Positions 20,262 to 29,400 of a stretch of DNA of 64,000 nucleotides are shown piece after piece. Both the position numbers and the translations under genes were made by a program. Below the pieces are notes generated by a model. The model ran no database searches. It worked only from the letters and a program-made list of their open reading frames with translations, and was not told the DNA's origin. Origin of the DNA: Trypanosoma brucei gambiense DAL972 (lineage: Eukaryota; Euglenozoa; Kinetoplastea; Trypanosomatida; Trypanosomatidae); contig NC_026744.1 in assembly GCF_000210295.1 (NCBI RefSeq), positions 992,001 to 1,056,000 on the forward strand. The letters are read 5' to 3'. How positions within the stretch are numbered: position 1 is the first letter of the stretch; each line of letters begins with the position of its first letter.

Positions 20262-20969
20262 AGAAGTGCCGATGCTGGGTGGTGCTTTGTGAGCTGTGGC
20301 ACTCGCTGCCACAGCCGCCATATACATTTTTGCAAAAGAACGCGTATATGTACATGCGTATATTGGCTGAAAAGGATCGTGTGTTGCCACCCGCTTTAAT
20401 GGGAGGTTCCATTGGCACCAGCCGCCTCAACAGGGCCCCAGCTTCTAACGAACCCCTGTTATGAGGTGAAGTGAGGAGCCGGTAACATCTTATATACGGG
20501 AAAAGGCTGTCGCATATGCTTTAGACACGGCAGCTTATGGCACATGCGCCAAGACCGTTTTTCTGTGACTCCGGCTCGCCCCTCTCGGTTACCAGCCGCG
20601 TATCAGCGGCCTATTAGCATCGTCACGAGGGACAATGTGCTGCCAATTTTTGATACCAAAAGTATGGATCAGGCTGTACGTCAGTGGCCGATGCGGGGAC
20701 GTTTCCCACAGGGGCACGGAAAAAGTTTTATCGGTTGTTGTGGGGCGTGCGTTATGGAAAAAAAAAAAGGTCAATTGGATGAGATTGAAGCAACCACATT
20801 ATCGTTGCAAGCGCTGCGAAATCACTCTCAGTTCGTTCCTTGCTTACGGTCCTCCCCGCCAACCAGTGGGGATGGTACCGCATACTCAGTCCTTCTTTAA
20901 CTTACCCGCTTGTAATAGCAACAATAATAGCAAGTATTAGAAACGGTTGACACTCCCCTTGAGAGTTAG
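20262..20969. other. Intergenic region
   Basis: Likely UTR sequence. One ATG frame (20544-20900, 118 codons) is present, but it overlaps another frame of similar length, shows no domain and has no clear preceding splice signal, so it is not called. Confidence 0.45.
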
Positions 20970-21965
20970 ATGAGCGTGCCTCGTTTGCGCGTCCCCGACC
21001 AGAACGACGAACAGTCATCCGCAAAACATTTTCCTGCAGATGACTGTCCAGCGAAGTCGTCAAGTGTAAGGACTACGGCTGCTAACGGACAAAGTACAGC
21101 CCAATCAATCAATGTGAGTGCGCGCTTTTTGCCTTATGATGATATTTGCGGAATCGGACCAACACTTCATAGCAGCCCGACGGAGGAGAACGAGATGAAC
21201 TGGTCTCACGAGCACGGCGCCAATAGGTTCCTATCGGATAGAGAAACGCATGGAACGCGCCGCCTTTGCTTCACAGACGGCAGCAGTGGCGGTGGCACGC
21301 TCAGCGAGTCCCAAGAGACGACGGCGTCGGAGTTTGTGATGGAACTACGGGACGCCCTTAAGCAAACGATGGCGGAAGGCAACTCACCGACGGACTTGGA
21401 GGTTGACGGGAGTGCGGGCCCTGCCATTTGGATGCGCTTGTTTGAGAGGTGGCCCCTGGAGTTGGCCGCCTCGGGGTATGCGGAGTGGTGGTTGCGACAC
21501 CCCAAGTGCGGTGAGGACGCTTCCCAGCTGTTCCAAATGTTCATCGATGGAATTGCGAGAGAGGAGTGCCGGCGTAACCCCCTTGACGGGGAAAAGGATG
21601 GAGAGGAACTGCGTGACGGTGTTCTTCAAGGTGCGCTTGTTATGCTTCAAGCTCTCTACGCTGACCCACCGCAATCGCTTAGGGCGGCCTTCGGGACACC
21701 ACTGTACCACCAACAGTTGTTCTTCCGTACCTGTCGCCTTGGTGCTCTCGGGGATGGACGGGAGTTGGCCCTCTGTCTTTCTCTTGCCGCTGCCATTGCG
21801 CAACGCATCGCAGGGAACAAACTGGCGATGCGCCACGACTTGAGCCGCTTCATTGGGAGAGTGCGCCGCAACTGGCAGGCTCTGCGGGAGAAGTGGTCAG
21901 ACGAGGAAAAACTCGTCTTAGAGGTTGGAAAGGTGGAGGCTCTTCTTGCATTTGCCCTCGACTGA
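20970..21965 (+). CDS. Hypothetical protein, helical C-terminal domain
   Basis: 331 residues that I do not recognise. The first 120 residues are polar, rich in Ser/Thr/Asp/Gly and probably disordered. Residues about 120-331 form a compact Leu/Ala/Arg-rich helical domain, with 'WMRLFERWPLELAASGYAEWW' near 152-172 and paired helices to the end. The long uninterrupted frame, GC-rich third positions and an ATG close to the upstream gene's expected spacing support a real gene. No signal peptide, membrane helix, nucleotide-binding motif or zinc motif is visible. The next gene begins 257 bases downstream. Confidence 0.75.
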   Translation: MSVPRLRVPDQNDEQSSAKHFPADDCPAKSSSVRTTAANGQSTAQSINVSARFLPYDDICGIGPTLHSSPTEENEMNWSHEHGANRFLSDRETHGTRRLCFTDGSSGGGTLSESQETTASEFVMELRDALKQTMAEGNSPTDLEVDGSAGPAIWMRLFERWPLELAASGYAEWWLRHPKCGEDASQLFQMFIDGIAREECRRNPLDGEKDGEELRDGVLQGALVMLQALYADPPQSLRAAFGTPLYHQQLFFRTCRLGALGDGRELALCLSLAAAIAQRIAGNKLAMRHDLSRFIGRVRRNWQALREKWSDEEKLVLEVGKVEALLAFALD

Positions 21966-22222
21966 GGCTTAAGGTTGCGCTTCGCAAGAAGGTTCGTTTC
22001 GTTGCTTCCCACATCACGGCCCTTCCTTACTACATGCGCTCTCATCAGGGTGTCCGGCATTTGGGTGGCATGCTCAGCGCCATCTTCATTCCCTTCTTGT
22101 ACTTAAGGTGTTCCGTTCATCCTAGCCATTACCGCTTCATTCTGCAATGGAAAAGTGATGTTGAGTCTCCGGAGTTTTCTATTACCTTCTTTTCATCAGC
22201 TTGCTTTTAGATTCTGGCTGCG

Positions 22223-23095
22223 ATGTCGACAAAGCCAAAACCTTTAGTCATTTTGGTTGTGGGAATGGCAGGCACCGGCAAGACAACGCTAGTGCACAGG
22301 CTGCAACACTACGCCGAGGAGAAAGGTAAAAAGACGTATTTCATAAATTTGGATCCGGCAGTTGCGGATGTTCCTTACGGCGCCAACATCGACATTCGTG
22401 ACACAGTCAACTACAAGGAAGTTATAAAACAGTATCGACTGGGACCCAACGGTGCTATCATGACATCGTTGAACCTGTTTGCAACGAAGTTTCACCAAGT
22501 CATTGGCATTCTTGAAAAAAAGGAAGGTCTTGAGTGGATCGTTGTGGATACGCCTGGTCAAATCGAAGTTTTCACTTGGTCAGCATCGGGGCAAATAATC
22601 GCCGAGTCCCTGGCGGCCACGTGGCCAACAACACTTTTGTTTGTCGCTGATACAGCCCGCTGCGCAAGTACACAGACATTCATGAGCACCATGCTATATG
22701 CGAGCAGCATCATGCTGAAGCAGCAGCTCCCGCTCGTCCTTCTCTTTAATAAAACGGATGTCGTTTCTTCAGATGCCGCAGTGACTTGGATGAAGGACCC
22801 GAATGCGTTGGCGGAAGCGGTTAACAGCGGTACGGATGGGAGTTACGCAGGGAGTTTAGTCCAATCCCTCTCCCTTTTCACGCACGGCTTCTACGAAAGC
22901 ATTCCTTTTGCCAGCGCATCTGCTGCGTCAGGAAAGGGCATAGAGGAATTGGAGGAGGCCCTCGTAGTTGCGAAAGAACAGTATTTAAGGGACCGCGCGC
23001 CGCGAGTCGGTGAAAGAGAAAAGTTGGCGAATGAGGACGCGATTGCCGCGGAAGGTATGATTCGCGCGTACCGCGAGGACCGGAAGAAGGATTAA
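22223..23095 (+). CDS. GPN1: GPN-loop GTPase 1 (GPN1/XAB1-like)
   Basis: 290 residues. A P-loop GMAGTGKTT lies at about 14-22, the family-defining Gly-Pro-Asn insert at 74-76 (within RLGPNGAIMTSLNLF), the switch motif DTPGQIE at about 109-115 and the guanine-specificity motif NKTD near 176-179. This set is diagnostic of GPN GTPases. The 'GPNGAI.TSLNLF' context and the first-residue pattern 'P.VILVVGMAGTGKTT' point to GPN1 rather than GPN2 or GPN3. The family assembles and imports RNA polymerase II into the nucleus, working as a GPN1/GPN3 pair. At 290 residues it is shorter than human GPN1 (374), lacking most of the acidic C-terminal tail. The start at 22223 leaves 13 residues before the P-loop, as expected. 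Confidence 0.93.
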   Translation: MSTKPKPLVILVVGMAGTGKTTLVHRLQHYAEEKGKKTYFINLDPAVADVPYGANIDIRDTVNYKEVIKQYRLGPNGAIMTSLNLFATKFHQVIGILEKKEGLEWIVVDTPGQIEVFTWSASGQIIAESLAATWPTTLLFVADTARCASTQTFMSTMLYASSIMLKQQLPLVLLFNKTDVVSSDAAVTWMKDPNALAEAVNSGTDGSYAGSLVQSLSLFTHGFYESIPFASASAASGKGIEELEEALVVAKEQYLRDRAPRVGEREKLANEDAIAAEGMIRAYREDRKKD

Positions 23096-23879
23096 ACTAC
23101 CCAGCTGCTAAGTCAATGCATGTGAAGTGGGGTATCGTTTAAGGTGTTTTCATACCACATCCCTCCCTTGAGTCTGTAAAGCTTATGTTCATTTTTTTTT
23201 TTTAACTCGTTTCACTGCACAATTTTCCTGCGGCACAAGGCACGCCGCCTTTTCTCTTCTTTTTTTTCTCGTTTTGTCATAGTGCCGTCTCTCTGCAGTG
23301 GGAATGAAACATTACGAAGCCCAAAAAAGGTGGGAGCTGGTGACGGGCCTTCACGTCAAAGGCAAAGTGTGTTATTTCACTGAAGGTATAGAAAATCAAG
23401 GAATCGGGGAAAAGCAACCGCTTTTTATGGGAATTGGTTGGCGGGGTCCATTCGAGGTCACCTCAACTGCGGGGCAATGCCGGGCGGCTGAAAGAGGACC
23501 GGTACATTAAATGGCGCTAGGCTTCACGTCATGTTGGTCGAGTCTAGGGTCTCGCTATCGAATTCCAACACACCACCACAACCCCACTAGGAACCAAACG
23601 CAGAAATAATGATTATTATTATTATTAAAAGTTCTTGACAAACATTTGGTCGAGAAAAAAAAAACGAACAACATTTAAACGTGTAATGCTGTCGAAGTCC
23701 CGAGTACGGTCACTACAGGTGAAAGGCGAGTTGCCTGTGATTCACATTGCACTAGCGGTCTCCACACACACACGAACACGCAGAAAAAAAAATAGAACGC
23801 TGCGCCGCCATGGGCAGAAGCCGGTGTTGTTGTAAGTTTTCTGTAAGCATGCATAATGATAGGGCGTGTGGACATTTGT
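23096..23879. other. 3' flank of GPN1 with splice-like signal and a small frame
   Basis: Contains T tracts (23192-23204, 23257-23274), a splice-acceptor-like CTCTCTGCAG ending at 23298, a short ATG frame described separately, an ATT microsatellite (about 23608-23627) and A runs. No conserved gene is recognised. The degraded retroposon begins near the right end. Confidence 0.45.
23304..23510 (+). CDS. Possible small ORF (68 codons) after a splice-acceptor-like site
   Basis: An ATG at 23304 lies six bases after a pyrimidine-rich stretch ending in CTGCAG (23298), an ideal layout for a trans-spliced mRNA. The 68-residue product (MKHYEAQKRWELVTG...) is basic with one hydrophobic patch and resembles nothing I know. 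It lies 208 bases after the GPN1 stop. It could equally be chance open frame in a 3' UTR. Confidence 0.2.
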   Translation: MKHYEAQKRWELVTGLHVKGKVCYFTEGIENQGIGEKQPLFMGIGWRGPFEVTSTAGQCRAAERGPVH

Positions 23880-26849
23880 ATATTCCTTTTTTTTCCCCAT
23901 GCTTTTGCTGCACAGATAGCGCTGTGGTGGCACAGCTCATTCAAATGGCTTTCAGGAAGGTTAGGTTGGCCACGGTACCGTTTCCCCCCTCCAATTTCGC
24001 CGCCTGTGACATTTAAGCGGGCGGATGGGGGGCCGTCAGTGCTCTTACCGTAAGTAACTGCGGGTCCTCCTCCCCTCCCTGGCCGCGTGCTCATCTCGGG
24101 TGCCTCACCAGCCCTGCTTTTCCGACAATGCGGCACCTGAGTGCATGGCGCTGGTGCATCATCCAACCATCCTTTTCCACTTCGTTCCTTTCCGCTTGGG
24201 GGCTTTGCAATGGCCGCGTTAGCTCCAAGATGAAGTTTCCTGGCGTGCTGCCATAGTCCCGTCTGTGTCCAGCAGGGCTTTCCACATTAATTCGACGTCA
24301 TATATTTTTACCGAAAGGCCGCTCAGGGGCGTTGCCGTTGCTTCCTCATGTTGTTCTCTTTGCTTCGTTCCTTCTACTGTCTCCTCCGCCCTCCCTAAGA
24401 CCTATTGAGCCGGTCGGTGAATAACCACGCCGCGGCAGCACTCGATCACTGCGGACTCGGTGCTATTTAAAGTGACTGATTTTGTAAACTTCCTGCCGCA
24501 CCTCCCTCGATGCGCCCTGAGCCTACCCTTTTCACCCGTGGGGTCGAGCACACCGTTATCCCGTGTCAGGGATATGGCGACCGTGCTCCATTCGCGGCTC
24601 TTCTCCGCAATCGCCACTCCGTAGGTTTCCCTTCAGTCTCTCCCGTGTTGGCGACACCTCATTGATCAGGAGGAGTTTCCAATCCGCCTGAACTGTTAGT
24701 CGTGCTATGAGTCACCGTTTTCAATTTTTCCGCAAGCCCCTTTTCGGGACTCCGGTGCTCATGTCAAATCACTTCCCTTTCTTTACATAACACGCGGCCG
24801 ACGAGGCTGTGGCGTCATCGTGTGTCGCTCCGCTTTGCGCCCGGTGTCAAGGAAATGCAGCCGCAGCTGAGGATTCCGGACGACACAGGAATGCCTTGCA
24901 ACCCTTCCCTGAGGTGCCATGGGCTTGTGGTCGTATGTTGTTTTGAGAGATCGCCTGCTTTCGCTCGGCCAATTTTCCAGCTTCATTCCGCACCACTGAT
25001 ACGACCGCCTTGCAAATGGTCATCTTGGTGGTGTTAAACAGCTTCCGGACTTCGTTCTGCCTTTTCCCGCTCACCGAACCTCGGGAGCGCCCGTGCGCCA
25101 CATTGAATTACACAAGCCCGAGTACTGACGGGCGGATGCGGCACTGTCCGTGACAGTCATGTTTACAAGGAGGTTTTGGGCGCCTTTTTGCCCTGTGCCA
25201 GCACTGGTGCCCGCACGCGCTTTTCGGCCACATCGTTTGCTGCTGAGTTTCATCCTGACGATAAAAAATGTTTCGGAGCATATGACCGTGCCTCGGATTC
25301 TGGCAGTGCTCCTATTCCGGGGCGGCCGCATTGTGGTTAGTTCGTTGGGAATTATGACGGGCCGGCTGCTCACCACTTCTTCCCCTCGACCGCCTCACCG
25401 TGTGCACCGGTTTCGGCGCTTATTAGGGGCGATCGCTCTTCGGTATCGCCCAAAATGTTTCGTGGTGCGGGCACGGAATGATTCAGAGATAGTTTTTCCT
25501 GCCCTGCTGAACTTCCCCTTCTTCGGTGCAGGCTTATAGTTACCGCGGTTGCCTCTGCGCGTGCTTGGCCCTAATCCGGCTTCGAATGTAGCGTGTGCCT
25601 CTTTGTGCTTCTGCTTTATGTCTCCCACCAAAATATCAACTTTTATATGTTAGGTGTGTTTTTGTGCAGTTGTTTCTTCCACTGCAATCTCATCTGCTAT
25701 TGCACTGTCTTTCCAAACAACGTGGTGGGAGAAATAAGCCGCATAGAAATCACCGCATTCTTTTTACTGATTGTGAAAATCACCCTTCCATACGCGGCTC
25801 GGGATTTCATCCTCCACGCGACTGTCTTTCATTGTTTCCAGTACCGTATTTAGCACCTTTTCAATTGGCACTGCTTCTGCACGATGGTTGCATGCCCATA
25901 TTCAGGTGTCCCTTTAATTCTGTATTTTTCCGTGTTGCCGAAGATTATCATTTCTGCAGTGGACTAACTGCCTAAACTCACCAGTTCATCTGTTGAAACT
26001 TTTCAGTCCTTGTTGTATATCCCTATTTTTTGCGGCGTATGAGCCCTCCTCCATCCGTCTGTTGCGTTTGCTTTTATACCCACCCATGGAGGGCAATTTT
26101 GTGCACACTCTGGGACCAGCGTCCAAGGAGCTTTAAGTGTGGAGTACACCTTGATTTTTGGTGTCGGAGCACCATCCCTCCACTGAATTCAGCCATTCAA
26201 GTATTGGATTGTTTCGCGGACATCACCGGCTTACTATGCTTGAAAAGCGCCCTCTTTTAGCGTTTGACATGGGGCGGTATTCCGTCGTCCTCTTGTTTGC
26301 CGGTTTTCAAACAAATATCAGTCGTGTTCTTTTGAGCATGTCTTGTTTGTTCGAGTCCGAGGAAACCACAGCAATGATTTGCACTGAATCAGCTTGCGCG
26401 CTTTCCGTCTTCCTCCCTTTCAGGTAGAGACATGAGAATCGCCTAAGAGCGACGCCGTAGTTTATCTTTTAGTGGACGATTCCGTAGTGGAAGGCTGTAA
26501 ACGCTTTCTTCCGTGGAGCACCGTTCAGCTAACACTACGGCATTGAGCCTCTCTAAACTTGTTCTTTCTGATTTTGTCGTTTGGTGAGCATGCTTTTCAA
26601 TCCTTCTTTCAATGGGTGCAGTGTGGCCCGCGGGCTTTTGGGTCTTGGCATCGTTGGCCATTTTTCCTCGTCAACATGAGGCCTTGTGGGTTCCAGATGC
26701 CTAATCCAAGTGCTGTGTGCCCCGTCTTTTCCTCCAGCGCTTGCGTATAGCATCTTAGCGGCTGTCGCGCAAACACTCTTTCTCCGCTGCGGCGCACCTC
26801 CCAGTTTGTTTTCGTCCGAATCCGTCGCTTTGAGGATCGGATTCCTGGT

Positions 26850-27420
26850 AAATAAACTATCGTTGGGTCCTGGGGTCTTATTCAGTTCCGTGCTCAACGT
26901 TTCCATCGCTCTAAGAAATAGGATGCAGCCTAACGCCGACACCCGAAGAAACCCACGCGTCAATCCCGCGTTCGTCGAACTCTATAGTCGTTGTCATGAT
27001 CTTTCTTGTTCAGTGAGGCGGGGAGTTGCTTATCCACCATGTTGGATGTGATATCTACTTTGAACCACCCCATCACTCGAGCAACGTAGCTGCGACCCCA
27101 CTCAATTAAGCCCCATCAAAGAGTTTATAAACACTGCTGCAATTAAGGAACTGTTTTCCTTCGATCCGATAGCACTCAGAAATTCTAAAACAGAATTAGC
27201 GCTGCATATTCATCGTTGGAAACCTGACTATTGTAGCTGAAGCGGCTCTCAGAGGCAGTTTTTTTTTCACTCTACCAAGTGCCACTCTTCGGATGACACC
27301 GACCGCGGTGCCGTCTGGCGCCAGCGGTTGGGATGATTCAACGCCTTTAGCTGATTTGTTCTGCTTAAAGAATGGTACTATGGTCCCTCTTGGCTGCTCA
27401 GGGAATTTGTTCAACCTTTG
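26850..27420 (-). pseudogene. Reverse-transcriptase fragments of the degraded ingi
   Basis: Two - strand frames. One carries NKFPEQPRGTIVPFFKQNK at about 27410-27350 (entry to the RT domain). The other carries TRGFLRVSALGCILFL followed by AMETLSTELNKTPG at about 26960-26870, where live elements have 'GVPQGSVLGP' and lead to the catalytic FADD. Here the FADD equivalent is not intact (SLFTRN). Several stops separate the two pieces. Confidence 0.65.
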
Positions 27421-27894
27421 GAAGCGGCTGTTAAACTAAGGTAAGAACCACCTTTAACGCTCCCCGGTATGAATTCCGTTGCATCCAGTCGCCGTCCACA
27501 CTATATAATTTCCCCGTTACTTTCGATTCGCCACGAAGACGCCATGAATACACAACTGCGCGACTTTAAGGGCATTAGTGGAACGATTCGTATACTTGTC
27601 TGCCAAAGCCCGCAGCCGCCGCCCTTTCGTCGGTGGGTGACTGGTCATTACACTGGAATGGGGGCGGATGGCGGTCACAACGCAAATACTGATTTTAGCA
27701 GCGCTCAGGTGTTCTTCAGGGTGGATTGTTTCGAGGCGTCCTGCCTCCCTGTCCCTAGAGCTGTTTCGGTTAGCGGACTCTTTCTTATTTCGGTGAAGAT
27801 AGTTCTCTTGGTCGACTTCCTATACTGGTTCATTCTGCTTTCAGGGGTTATTAGTTCTGCTGCTCTATCGAAGGTCGTTCGGCAGCGGTTGCCG

Positions 27895-27906
27895 TTAGAG
27901 TTTCCC
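27895..27906 (+). repeat. Left target-site duplication of the RIME
   Basis: Twelve bases, TTAGAGTTTCCC, immediately before the element; identical to 28410-28421. Twelve bases is the duplication length known for ingi/RIME. Confidence 0.88.
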
Positions 27907-27982
27907 CCTGGCGATGCCGGCCACCTCAACGTGGTGCCAGGGTCCAGTACCCCGTATCATCGGGGGAAGCCAAGAGCCAGCA
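27906..27982 (+). ncRNA. Pr77/HDV-like self-cleaving ribozyme signature at the RIME 5' end
   Basis: CCCTGGC (27906-27912) can pair with GCCAGGG (27936-27942) as helix P1. CCAC/GTGG (about 27921-27934) closes the small P3 stem-loop. CCCCG (27950-27954) pairs with CGGGG (27961-27965) as P4, and an AAGCCAAG-type strand follows where the catalytic C would lie. In L1Tc this 77-base region is both an internal promoter and an HDV-like ribozyme that frees the 5' end of the transcript. Activity of this copy is not known. Confidence 0.65.
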
Positions 27983-28409
27983 GCGTTCCTTTCATGGGGA
28001 ACACTGCTGTGCTCCGGCTACGGCATCATACAGCACAGGGATCAGCAGCGTCTTGCTGGGACACCGTTTTTCATTTGTCGGTCCCTGGGCACGTGCCAGC
28101 GTGCCATCAGCAGTATCATCCGCACTAAGATGCTGCTGTCCGGTGATGTGGAACTCCAAAAAAGGATTGCTAATTGACATCTTTGGGAGAGTCCAGGGTG
28201 GGAGGCTTCTCGCTCCATCTGCTGTATTCCGTTCATATGCGGAAATACAACAAAAAATTATAGAGGGTGTGTCAGGATGAATGAAAAAGGGAGACTCTGC
28301 CACAGTCGCCAGACCGATAGCATTTCAGGGCTCTACGGTGATGGCTGATGGCCGCGCCAGTGGGGGGAAACTCTCATGAAGGCACGAAGAAAATTTCAAA
28401 AAAAAAATA
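27907..28409 (+). mobile_element. RIME-like short retroposon (about 0.5 kb)
   Basis: 503 bases on the + strand bounded by a perfect 12-base direct repeat and ending in an A-rich tail (28387-28409, ten consecutive A at 28398-28407). The 5' end carries the conserved Pr77-type signature shared by ingi, RIME and L1Tc elements, including the block GCCGGCCACCTCAACGTGGT at 27916-27935. Length, 12-base duplication, signature and poly(A) all match RIME, the non-autonomous partner of ingi in African trypanosomes. It carries no protein of its own. It sits inside, and opposite to, the older degraded ingi. The extra C at 27906 may belong either to the element or to the duplication. Confidence 0.88.
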
Positions 28410-28421
28410 TTAGAGTTTCCC
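28410..28421 (+). repeat. Right target-site duplication of the RIME
   Basis: Twelve bases, TTAGAGTTTCCC, directly after the A-rich tail; identical to 27895-27906. Confidence 0.88.
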
Positions 28422-28680
28422 GACTCTTTCAAATTTACCTCATCGCAATGCTTAAGACATGCGTCCTCTGTGGGAAGATATTTTAATCTAGCTACTCTTT
28501 GCCAGACCGGGGTTTCTTCATTAGCAATTGCTAAGACCAGTTCCATTTGCCAATCCACTATGAGCTCACCGCCCCTCTGAAGCACAGGACTCTCAGCGGC
28601 ACGGCGATGGCCCCGTTTCCACTTCGGTGCCTGGTGGGTTTTGATTCCCGCTCGGTTGCTCCTGCTTCTCACTGATTACG

Positions 28681-29010
28681 TTAAGACTCTTGGGGGAAAC
28701 GCACGGAGGTCACAGCGAGACGTCGGTTGTTTGAAAACACCGGCGCAACGATTGCGCTTTCTAAAAGTCCTGTTGTCTGCGGACTCCTGAAAACAGTTAA
28801 TCTATCTCGAGGGAGTGCTGAAAATCCTCCGCCTTCTGTTTTGGGGCGGGCCGCCCCAGTGCGTTGGTAGTGAATGAGACTGTGTGCCGTACCCTCCCCA
28901 GCTTTCATGGACGCCTCCTGCGCCGGATCGGAACCCGCCGCGCCCACGTGGGCCGCTGTCGGCAAGGGCGGCTGTTCTCCATCTAACGGTGCTTTCGCGT
29001 TCCATTGACT
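28681..29010 (-). pseudogene. Endonuclease-domain fragment of the degraded ingi
   Basis: The - strand translation contains GGGFSALPRDRLTV and then TGLLESAIV.PVFSNNRRLAVTSV. This is the usual spacing of the AP-like endonuclease of ingi/L1Tc elements ('GGGV.ILVRDGL...LLES..V....LTVTSVY'). It is preceded by a 'QWNAK' segment in a neighbouring frame that corresponds to the domain start. Frames shift between these parts. Confidence 0.65.
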
Positions 29011-29400
29011 TCGCCGGAGGATGGGGTATTGTGGTTCATGGGAATCCCAGCCACGAAGGGAAGGGGGCTCGAGAAACAGGGAGCGGCGGAGCTGTGTGTT
29101 TGCAGTTCCGGGGGCGGTTGCTTAAAGGGTGGGTCTTTCCTCCACGTTATCCCTTTCCAAAAAGCCGCTGCCTGGCCGCCGCGGAGGTTACCGGTTCAGG
29201 GTCAGCGAGAGGTTGGCTTTCGGCTTCGTTTTCACTAGCCGGCTGCCGGTGCCAGTTCATCGGATGGGTTGCAGCCTCACGTGAAAGGACGTTCTCTCGC
29301 GTGCGGGAAATCGTCGTGCGAAAAGGTCGGGGGAATGAACCTTGCCAGTGGTATGCCCTCTACCGCTGCCGTCCTTGTGGTCTTGCAATGCTTTGACCTG

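Larger units (their letters stand above)
23880..29400 (-). mobile_element. Degraded ingi-type non-LTR retroposon (DIRE-like), interrupted by a RIME
   Basis: On the - strand, in order from high to low coordinates, frame fragments line up with the single polyprotein of trypanosome ingi elements. A 'QWN'-type start of the AP endonuclease lies near 29010. The endonuclease segment EGGGFSALPRDRL...TGLLES...LAVTSV follows (about 28870-28700). A reverse-transcriptase entry block, RGTIVPFFK.NK, lies near 27385-27350. An RT block, RGFLRVSALGCILFLRAMETLSTELNK (about 26955-26875), matches the family's 'RGVPQGSVLGP..F..AMDSLS..L'. Possible RNase H and Cys/His remnants follow (25.4-24.1 kb). Stops and frameshifts are frequent, so the element is dead. 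Removing the inserted RIME leaves about 5.0 kb, near the 5.2 kb of a full ingi. End points are estimates from composition; I found no terminal duplication for this older element. Confidence 0.72.

Noticed and set aside
20544..20900. 118-codon ATG frame
   Set aside because: Overlaps a second frame of similar size, no domain, composition like UTR; cannot exclude a small gene but cannot support one.
27469..28128. 219-codon + strand frame
   Set aside because: It runs from the antisense of the dead ingi into the RIME 5' end, crossing the insertion junction at 27906, so it cannot be an old gene.
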